From: an uncultured Rhodospirillaceae bacterium | GTDB lineage: Bacteria; Pseudomonadota; Alphaproteobacteria; Rhodospirillales; UBA2165 | NCBI GenBank assembly: GCA_913020445.1 | Contig: CAJWAR010000042.1 | Coordinates: 1 to 35,690, forward strand | Length of the DNA stretch: 35,690 bases | Reading direction: 5' to 3' | Shown here: one piece after another, positions 24,922 to 30,584 of the stretch | Position numbering within the stretch: position 1 is the stretch's first letter | Layout: every line of letters begins with the position of its first letter | Made by a program: the position numbers and the translations under genes | Notes under the pieces: model-generated | Database searches by the model: none | Seen by the model: the letters and a program-made list of their open reading frames with translations, nothing else | Told to the model about the DNA's origin: nothing

Positions 24922-25482
24922 CTAAATTTGCTGCTCGGTGGCGATCTCATAGATTTGGTTCCTCAGATCGACATACGGAACTGCGATATTTTCACCAAAT
25001 ATTGGATCCTCGGACTGGGCGAGATTGACTTCGATTTCCCGCCAATCCTCTGCCGACAATGCGCGCAGGGCAGCCGGGAAGAAGCGCAGTTCTTCAAGCA
25101 TTATATGACTGCGAAAAAAGTCGATAAACTCGTTCGCGGCATCCATGAACTCAGCCCGCGGCTGCTCAGCATCAAGCAACACGTTTTTTAGCTTAATCTC
25201 AAACGCCGACGTTAATTCGGCAAGCTTCTGATGTTCGGTTTCAAGATCACCCATGAGATCGGCGGTCCGCGGATCGCGCAGACACAACTTTTGATATAGC
25301 AAATCCTCTTTGGGATGATGGCTCAGATCGGGAAATATTTTCAGATACTCAACAATTTTTTCGGCCAAATCATAATCCGGTTCCTCGGCCTTTTCGAAGA
25401 ATTCAATTTGGCGCGTCAAAATTTCCAACACTCGAGAGAAGTTTCGATGTTCATCTCTTAATGCATCAAGAACTTTCACCAT
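24922..25482 (-). CDS. Hemerythrin-domain protein
   Basis: A 186-residue four-helix hemerythrin HHE protein likely to bind a di-iron centre and sense or store oxygen or nitric oxide. Candidate ligands are His12 (RDEHRNF), His55 or His56 and Glu59 (LSHHPKEDLLY), His84 (ETEHQKL), and His126 with Glu130 (SHIMLEE). The ATG follows GAGGAG. A perfect FNR box lies 76 bases upstream, shared with the divergent universal stress gene, and the FNT channel is downstream on the same strand. The context points to low oxygen or nitrosative stress. Confidence 0.9.
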   Translation of the reverse strand: MVKVLDALRDEHRNFSRVLEILTRQIEFFEKAEEPDYDLAEKIVEYLKIFPDLSHHPKEDLLYQKLCLRDPRTADLMGDLETEHQKLAELTSAFEIKLKNVLLDAEQPRAEFMDAANEFIDFFRSHIMLEELRFFPAALRALSAEDWREIEVNLAQSEDPIFGENIAVPYVDLRNQIYEIATEQQI

Positions 25483-25557
25483 TAGGTTGCTCCTCGGCGC
25501 CGACCTCGCCGTCTCTTTTTAAGGATTGTACCTTAAGGAATTGTTCTTTGAACTACC

Positions 25558-25571
25558 TTGACGTTCGTCAA
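25558..25571. promoter_or_regulatory. FNR box between hemerythrin and universal stress genes
   Basis: TTGAC-GTTC-GTCAA is a perfect FNR/Anr consensus. It is placed for both divergent genes. Rightward, TATTAG (25594-25599) gives a start near 25606 with the box centred at -41.5. Leftward, TAAGGT (25535-25530) gives the same distance. Confidence 0.72.
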
Positions 25572-25639
25572 TGCCGAACTTCCAGCTTGGCGCTATTAGT
25601 TAGAAAAATAGGCAATACGTAAATCCAGAGGATTGGCCG

Positions 25640-26470
25640 ATGCAATATAAAGATATTCTTGTCCATGTAGATTCTTCCGAGCAATCTCAGGCCAGATTGG
25701 AAATCGCGACCCAGATAGCGGCTCAACACGACGCTCATCTGACTGGGTTATTTGTTGTCCCGGACCTCTATATCCCGGCGCTGCAAGACATGGCACAACT
25801 GCCGCCTGAATATATTGAGCAGCAGACCGCGAATGCCGAAGAAGAAGCAAAAAAGGCTGAGCTGAATTTCTACGATATCGTTAAAAAAGCCGATGTCGCT
25901 CATGAATGGCGCAAAGCTGATGGCGCCGCAGTCGATGTTATTCGTCTGCATTCAAAATATTGCGATTTACTGATTTTAGGACAGCGAAACCCCAATGCAG
26001 CCAACCATTTTGGCGACCTGCCCGATGGTGTCGTTTTAACCGTCGGCCGTCCCGTGCTGATAATTCCTTATAGCACCAAGATAAGAAATATCGGCGCGCG
26101 GGTAATGGTTGGTTGGGATGCGAGTGCACAAGCCGCCCGCGCTGTACATGACGCTATTCCGTTGATCAGTGGTGCCGAGAAAGTCGACATCATCGCGATC
26201 AATCCTAATGGCAGCGTTGAGCACGGTGATACACCTTGTGCCGACATCAGCCTGCATCTCGCCCGTCACGGCATCAAAGCTGAAGCCCAATCGATTACCG
26301 TAAATGATATCGGTATCGCCGACATTTTGTTGTCGCGGGCTGCTGATAAAGGTGTCGATTTATTTGTCATGGGCGCATATGGCCATTCGCGCTGGCGGGA
26401 ATTGGTGCTCGGTGGCGTGACTGCGCATATGCTTGATCACATGACCATGCCGGTCTTGATGGCTCACTAA
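25640..26470 (+). CDS. Tandem-domain universal stress protein
   Basis: A 276-residue cytosolic protein with two UspA domains (about 1-145 and 150-276). The first begins KDILVHVDSSEQSQARLEIA; the second begins ARVMVGWDASAQAARAVHDA and ends with the nucleotide-binding motif MGAYGHSRWRELVLGGVTAHML. Only the second domain keeps the G-x2-G-x9-G pattern, so ATP binding is expected there. AGAGGA precedes the ATG. The FNR box at class II distance suggests induction at low oxygen. Confidence 0.93.
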   Translation: MQYKDILVHVDSSEQSQARLEIATQIAAQHDAHLTGLFVVPDLYIPALQDMAQLPPEYIEQQTANAEEEAKKAELNFYDIVKKADVAHEWRKADGAAVDVIRLHSKYCDLLILGQRNPNAANHFGDLPDGVVLTVGRPVLIIPYSTKIRNIGARVMVGWDASAQAARAVHDAIPLISGAEKVDIIAINPNGSVEHGDTPCADISLHLARHGIKAEAQSITVNDIGIADILLSRAADKGVDLFVMGAYGHSRWRELVLGGVTAHMLDHMTMPVLMAH

Positions 26471-26496
26471 ATAAAAATTCGTCAGCAATGGCAAAA

Positions 26497-27261
26497 TTAA
26501 CGAAATTTTCTAATAATAGCTTCGTGCTGATCTTTAAGATTGTCGATTGCGTTTTGAAACCGGATGACAATATGGTCAGGTGTTGCTTTGTGGAAAGCAA
26601 AATACTGGTGACTGCTTTTTAATTCAAAGGCTATTTCGTAATCGTCCAAATTATATTTTTCGGTTTTCAAAGCTCCCATCAAATTCTCCCATCCCTTGGC
26701 CGCCAACTGGATGCGGTCCGCTTCCAACATCCGTACCAACGAACGTAGTGTACTCACCCGTGTTAAATTTGATTCTTTTATCCCCGCAGATATTAGAAGA
26801 TGTTCTCCAATATCTTTTATGATCGACCCAATGCGGTATTTTTTTGCCTCTTCAACTGAAGATATTCGAATTTTGGCATCACGCCGGGCTAACAGAACAA
26901 TTTTATTGGTTTTAATAGGTCCAGCCCATTTAAACCCGAGGGCGTCTCTTTTTTCTGTCCGGGTTGTGCTGAATAATACTGTCCCGGGCCTGGATTGAAG
27001 ATATAGATACCCCCGAGCCCAGGGTAATACTTTGATCACGAGGTTCGTCTGCCCAAGCTGCTGCCAGATGAGCGACAGAAGCTCAGGTGCAATTCCGCCA
27101 ATTTTTCCATTTTTAACAAAATTTGATGGCGGGTTTTCTTCAGTTATGAACTTGAGATCTTTTAACTCTAATTCTGCACGAGCTCCGCTGAAAGGGACTC
27201 CGAACAAAATTGAACAAAAAATGAACAAAACGACTGCTTTTATTTTATACGGGCAACGCAT
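26497..27261 (-). CDS. Family 3-type periplasmic solute-binding protein
   Basis: A 254-residue secreted protein with a signal peptide (about 1-29, hydrophobic AVVLFIFCSILFGVPF, cleavage near ARA-E) and the fold of amino-acid-type binding proteins: FITEENPPSNFVKNGKIGGIAPELL, LPWARGYLYLQSRPGTVLFSTTRT, FKWAGPI, and YRIGSIIKDIGEHLL in the second lobe. No transporter permease is nearby, so it may be a sensor ligand-binding protein or an orphan. Its ATG has no ribosome site of its own; it follows directly after the stop of a 21-codon leader ORF that does. Confidence 0.85.
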   Translation of the reverse strand: MRCPYKIKAVVLFIFCSILFGVPFSGARAELELKDLKFITEENPPSNFVKNGKIGGIAPELLSLIWQQLGQTNLVIKVLPWARGYLYLQSRPGTVLFSTTRTEKRDALGFKWAGPIKTNKIVLLARRDAKIRISSVEEAKKYRIGSIIKDIGEHLLISAGIKESNLTRVSTLRSLVRMLEADRIQLAAKGWENLMGALKTEKYNLDDYEIAFELKSSHQYFAFHKATPDHIVIRFQNAIDNLKDQHEAIIRKFR

Positions 27262-27327
27262 TTATCTGGCTTCACTCAATGAAAGATTGGACGACAGAAT
27301 TACACCACCATGATATTTTTGTAACAT
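27262..27327 (-). CDS. Leader ORF of 21 codons before the solute-binding protein
   Basis: The ATG at 27327 has a textbook AAAGGAG six bases upstream (27340-27334). The reading frame runs 21 codons, beginning MLQKYHGGV and ending LSEAR, and stops with TAA immediately followed by the ATG of the binding-protein gene in the same frame. This arrangement suits translational coupling or a regulatory leader peptide. It lies about 40 bases after the FNR gene stop. Too short to test by composition; peptide function unknown. Confidence 0.5.
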   Translation of the reverse strand: MLQKYHGGVILSSNLSLSEAR

Positions 27328-27331
27328 GGTG
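27306..27331 (-). promoter_or_regulatory. Hairpin covering the leader ORF start codon
   Basis: CACCATG and CATGGTG form a perfect 7-bp stem around a 12-base A/T-rich loop. The first arm contains the leader ORF start codon, so folding would hide it. No T-run follows, which argues against an intrinsic terminator. Confidence 0.45.
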
Positions 27332-27367
27332 ATCTCCTTTGTTCTTTCAAGGGGTGTTCACTAATGT

Positions 27368-28099
27368 TTAAACGAAGTGATCCGGCTCGAATTCCTGGAC
27401 TAAAATTTCAATCTCGGGAATATGGACCGTACGGCCGGCAAATCTAGCCACCCCATCAGATTCCATTTTCTTAATCGTTCGCGACATCGATTCGGGCGTG
27501 GTGCCGATCATCGATGCCAGGTCATGGCGCGACAGCGGTAATTCGAACTCGGTTGGACCATCCGTGCTCTTTTCACCATATTTATCAATCAGCACCAGCA
27601 ATAGATGGGCAAATCGCGCCCGCACTGAAAGTGTTGCGTTGTGAAGAATTTTTTCCTCGGCATTACCGAGCGACATCGAAACACGTTTGAGATAGCGCAA
27701 ACCCAACGCTGGGTTATGTTCCAGCAAAGACCGGACGGTCGGCACGTCAATGACACAGATGCGAGTCGGCTCTAAAGCTTCGGCGCTGGCCCGGTAATCT
27801 TCACCCGCCAGCATGGCGCGGTAGCCAAGCGTGTCTCCGGGCGTTACTAAATAGAGCAGCACCGAATTGCCGTCAGCGTCCGTTTTGCGAACACCAACCA
27901 TGCCGGTTTCCAAACAAAACACACCGCGGCAGGGATCACCTTCATGGAAGATTACTTCACCCGGCAGATATTCTTTGGTCACGCGCCCTTTATTGAGCAA
28001 CTCGAGCTCGGCATCGTCCAGCACACACCATTCGGTCCGATCGCGCGCCTGACACGTAAAACAATTCAAAGAACCCTGTCCTGGATTCTGGTCTGCCAT
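27368..28099 (-). CDS. FNR-type Crp/Fnr family regulator
   Basis: A 243-residue regulator with a cyclic-nucleotide-type sensor domain and a C-terminal helix-turn-helix (LSRHDLASMIGTTPESMSRTIKKMESDG). The recognition helix has E-x-x-S-R (Glu203, Ser206, Arg207), the FNR signature that reads TTGAT/TTGAC. Cys13, Cys16, Cys25 and Cys115 (TRICVIDV) correspond to the four [4Fe-4S] ligands of FNR, but the third is at Cys-x8 rather than Cys-x5 spacing. An oxygen-sensing activator is inferred. The second of two adjacent ATGs is preferred because GAGGG is then six bases away. FNR boxes lie upstream of it and of its neighbours. Confidence 0.9.
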   Translation of the reverse strand: MADQNPGQGSLNCFTCQARDRTEWCVLDDAELELLNKGRVTKEYLPGEVIFHEGDPCRGVFCLETGMVGVRKTDADGNSVLLYLVTPGDTLGYRAMLAGEDYRASAEALEPTRICVIDVPTVRSLLEHNPALGLRYLKRVSMSLGNAEEKILHNATLSVRARFAHLLLVLIDKYGEKSTDGPTEFELPLSRHDLASMIGTTPESMSRTIKKMESDGVARFAGRTVHIPEIEILVQEFEPDHFV

Positions 28100-28161
28100 C
28101 ATATTCCCTCGTAAATATTCGAAAGGAAAAAATACTTCCTGCGAATAACATTATGTTCAAA

Positions 28162-28175
28162 TTGACCATCGTCAA
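28162..28175. promoter_or_regulatory. FNR box between the regulator and a small divergent gene
   Basis: TTGAC-CATC-GTCAA is a perfect consensus 62 bases upstream of both start codons. Rightward, TATAAA (28196-28201) places the box at about -40, suitable for activation of the small gene; leftward the fit to a -10 is looser, so autoregulation is possible but less clear. Confidence 0.7.
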
Positions 28176-28236
28176 TTCAATTATTTTTCGGAGACTATAA
28201 AATTGCACCAACTTTCGCAATCGGTTCTTAGCAAAT

Positions 28237-28581
28237 ATGGCCAATACAGATCAGCGTTGTTCGAGATTTCTGAGATGCTCACAGGCAACCCATTGCCCGT
28301 CGGATAGTTCAGGTGCTCGTTCTACAGCCAATCAAGTACATAGTCATAACGATACCCATAGAAACAATAAGGATGTCACCGATCCTTCCAGTATTCGGGC
28401 TGCGGCAGTCAAATTTATTGAGAGATTCGGCATGGATGCTAAGGAACAAGCCGGTATCCGCGCCGGCGAAATGCTGCTGGCCGGCAATTATCAAAGCCGC
28501 ACCAGATGGCAGTTAATTGGCAAAGAAATAGAACATTTGATGAAAAATGACGAATTTTCGCAAAAAACAGCCATCAATTGA
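28237..28581 (+). CDS. Small conserved-looking protein of unknown function
   Basis: A 114-residue protein. The first 50 residues are Ser/His/Asn-rich with Cys8, Cys14 and Cys20 and look disordered. The rest (about 53-104: SIRAAAVKFIERFGMDAKEQ, GIRAGEMLLAGN, WQLIGKEIEHLM) is amphipathic helix and resembles small alphaproteobacterial proteins with an A-x-R-A-x-E-x-L-x-A-G-x3-W-x2-I pattern; I cannot name a domain. No ribosome site is evident before the ATG. It sits between two FNR boxes and next to the FNR gene, so low-oxygen expression is likely. Confidence 0.65.
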   Translation: MANTDQRCSRFLRCSQATHCPSDSSGARSTANQVHSHNDTHRNNKDVTDPSSIRAAAVKFIERFGMDAKEQAGIRAGEMLLAGNYQSRTRWQLIGKEIEHLMKNDEFSQKTAIN

Positions 28582-28591
28582 CAATTATCAA
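28578..28591 (+). promoter_or_regulatory. FNR box upstream of the CBS-BON gene
   Basis: TTGAC-AATT-ATCAA is a perfect consensus overlapping the stop codon of the preceding small gene, 110 bases before the CBS-BON start. A weak -10 (GATGTT, 28614-28619) lies at class II distance. Confidence 0.65.
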
Positions 28592-28701
28592 GGAATTAAA
28601 TTTAAAAATCGGTGATGTTTATGGAAGTTAAGGGAACGGTACCGGAATGATCGTTAGATCATTAGAGACTAGGCAGATAGCAAGTAGGAGCAATTAGCCA
28701 A

Positions 28702-29397
28702 ATGTTTGCCAAAGATATTATGACGGTAAATGTTATAACCGTTGATCCGGATACGCCAATCAATGAAGTTGCAAAACTTTTGATTGAGCGCCGTATCAGT
28801 GCGGTTCCTGTCGTCGATGGTGAAAATAAACTCGTCGGCATTGCCAGTGAAGGTGACCTCGTTCACCGCATTAGAGGCGATCATCAAGGACCGCGTTCCT
28901 GGTGGCTGAGCCTGATTGGTGATCCGCAAGACGAACCTCAAGAATATATTCGCTCCCACGGTAAAACGGCAAAAGATGTCATGACTAAGGATGTCGAGAC
29001 TATCTCTGAATTTACTTCAGTTTCAGAAATCGCCGAAATTCTGGAAGTGAAAAGAATTAAACGCGTACCTGTTGTCGATGACGGCAAATTGGTTGGCATC
29101 GTGAGCCGGGCAAATATTATCCAAGCCCTGGTCGCTCAAAAAGATGCCGGCATGCCCAAAGTATTGCCATCCGATCAGGAAATCCGTGACCAGTTGATGA
29201 AAGAGTTTAATACGCATGCTTGGGCTAATAGCGCCACCATTAACGTCGTCGTCAATGAAGGCGTCGTGCGCTATTGGGGTTTTGTTGACTCGCAAGATGC
29301 CAAGGACGCCTTGCGCCTGGCCGCCGAAAACGTTCCTGGTGTGAAAAAGGTTGAATCGAATTTAGGAATTTCCGCTACCCCGACGGATTATATCTAA
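28702..29397 (+). CDS. CBS-pair and BON domain protein
   Basis: A 231-residue cytosolic protein with CBS 1 (about 1-60: AKDIMTVNVITVDPDTPINE, RISAVPVVDGENKLVGIASEGDLVHR), a Trp-containing linker (SWWLSLIGD), CBS 2 (about 90-145: KDVMTKDVETISEFTSVSEIA, KRVPVVDDGKLVGIVSRANII) and a C-terminal BON domain (about 160-228: NVVVNEGVVRYWGFVDSQDAKDALRL, VPGVKKVESNL). CBS pairs bind adenosine nucleotides. The protein is probably a stress or energy-status sensor. An FNR box and GTAGGAG precede it; a strong terminator follows. Confidence 0.92.
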   Translation: MFAKDIMTVNVITVDPDTPINEVAKLLIERRISAVPVVDGENKLVGIASEGDLVHRIRGDHQGPRSWWLSLIGDPQDEPQEYIRSHGKTAKDVMTKDVETISEFTSVSEIAEILEVKRIKRVPVVDDGKLVGIVSRANIIQALVAQKDAGMPKVLPSDQEIRDQLMKEFNTHAWANSATINVVVNEGVVRYWGFVDSQDAKDALRLAAENVPGVKKVESNLGISATPTDYI

Positions 29398-29425
29398 CGA
29401 TATAGTCTTACCGGGATAGCACTCC

Positions 29426-29464
29426 GGCGATCTGATCGCCAGTTGGGTCCTCCTACCGACCCAA
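29426..29464 (+). promoter_or_regulatory. Two hairpins before the CBS-BON terminator
   Basis: GGCGAT/ATCGCC (29426-29440, three-base loop) is followed by TTGGGTC/GACCCAA (29443-29464, eight-base loop). The GACCCAA arm can also pair with TTGGGTC at 29485-29491 in the terminator stem, so the second hairpin and the terminator share complementary sequence. Confidence 0.5.
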
Positions 29465-29485
29465 CGCATGTTCCCTGAGACTGAT

Positions 29486-29521
29486 TGGGTCTGGTGATTT
29501 ATTCACCAGACCCATTTTTTT
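29486..29521 (+). terminator. Strong intrinsic terminator after the CBS-BON gene
   Basis: A 12-bp perfect stem (arms TGGGTCTGGTGA and TCACCAGACCCA) with a five-base loop is followed by seven T residues. It separates the low-oxygen island from the second Fe-S/ligase operon. Confidence 0.92.
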
Positions 29522-29546
29522 AAGTTTTTATTTTTCGATAGACCTA

Positions 29547-29575
29547 TTGAAAAAAAGCTTAAAACCGTCTATTCT
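29547..29575 (+). promoter_or_regulatory. Candidate promoter of Fe-S/ligase operon 2
   Basis: TTGAAA (29547-29552) and TATTCT (29570-29575) are 17 bases apart, giving a start near 29582, about 35 bases before the ATG. Confidence 0.6.
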
Positions 29576-29597
29576 TGCCAAAAGAACGCGTTGGCAA
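29575..29597. promoter_or_regulatory. Candidate TetR operator of operon 2
   Basis: TTGCCAA and TTGGCAA form a perfect 7-bp inverted repeat with a nine-base spacer, overlapping the -10 end and the expected start site. The TetR gene at the end of the operon is the likely binding protein. Confidence 0.55.
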
Positions 29598-29616
29598 ATC
29601 ACCAGGATAGATAAGT

Positions 29617-30582
29617 ATGGCTGAGAAGTTTGATCCCGAGGAAGTAAAGCAAGCGTGCGAAGGTTACGTCAAAAAGAAAGGCGCGTTGGCTTTTGGCCTG
29701 GCTAATCTGGAAACTTTGGAACGCATCTCGCCACCGGGTTGCGGACCATCTTCGATGTTACCCAAAGTAAAATCAGTATTGTGCGTCGGCGTCGGCGGCG
29801 GCACCCGCGGGGCTTGGTCGGCAGATGCCAAAACTCTGGCGTATATTGGTGATACCGAGACGATGGCCTATCGCATCGCCTATGGCTTGGCGTTTTATCT
29901 CGAAGCCAAGTTTGGTTACCGCTCGATTTTTGTACCGCCGGATATGGACCCGGAAAAAGGTGCCCGGGTCCCTATGCAGAGCATGAAACTCCATGCCGAG
30001 GTTGCCGGTATCGGCGCGCGCTCAATGGCCGGCGATATCCTGCTCCATCCGGAATATGGCATGATGTATTACGCTTCGGTTTTTACCGAGATGGAATTGC
30101 CGCCGGATGAGCCGATGCCAGATAACCCTTGCCCGCATTCATCCTGCGTCAAACTTTACCGCCAGTCGGGCCAGACACCGTGTATGCGGTTCTGCCCGGT
30201 AGAATGCTTGAGCGGCTCAATCGGGAATGATGATAAGGTCGCGGAGATGAATTACGACGCCCATGCCTGCGCCGAAATGTCGCAGCAATATGAAGCGATC
30301 CCAGGCGTTCTACTCGATACCCTTGATGCCAAGGACCCGATTGAACGCGGTATGGCCCTGCACGGCCCTGAAAATCAAGTGATTTGGTATAAACTTGCGA
30401 TTGGCGCCGGTGAGCTCTTGGCGCTCTGTTACGAGTGTATGCGGGTCTGCCCAATCACCCAGACCGCGCCGCTGTCCAATCCAATCGCCCGTGGTGCTGG
30501 CATGCGGCAAAAAATTGTCGAGGCCGAAGCTGCCGCCAAAGCAGAACATACTGTTGAGCAAGCTGCGGAAAAGGGAGAATAG
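29617..30582 (+). CDS. QueG/reductive-dehalogenase-type Fe-S protein, copy 2
   Basis: A 321-residue paralog of the product of 3622-4560. The superfamily core is HAEVAGIGARSMAGDILLHP-EYG (126-148) followed by TEMELPPDEP. Cysteines at 172, 177, 189, 193, 197, 218, 271, 274 and 278 include CMRFCPVEC and CYECMRVCP, suggesting two [4Fe-4S] clusters. In QueG and RdhA this scaffold also holds a corrinoid; binding here is inferred. The Ala/Glu-rich tail is variable. It has no Tat signal and no membrane helix, so it is probably cytosolic. It ends two bases before the ligase gene, as copy 1 does. It is not queG itself, judging by its divergence and operon. Reaction unknown. Confidence 0.82.
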   Translation: MAEKFDPEEVKQACEGYVKKKGALAFGLANLETLERISPPGCGPSSMLPKVKSVLCVGVGGGTRGAWSADAKTLAYIGDTETMAYRIAYGLAFYLEAKFGYRSIFVPPDMDPEKGARVPMQSMKLHAEVAGIGARSMAGDILLHPEYGMMYYASVFTEMELPPDEPMPDNPCPHSSCVKLYRQSGQTPCMRFCPVECLSGSIGNDDKVAEMNYDAHACAEMSQQYEAIPGVLLDTLDAKDPIERGMALHGPENQVIWYKLAIGAGELLALCYECMRVCPITQTAPLSNPIARGAGMRQKIVEAEAAAKAEHTVEQAAEKGE

Positions 30583-30584
30583 GC

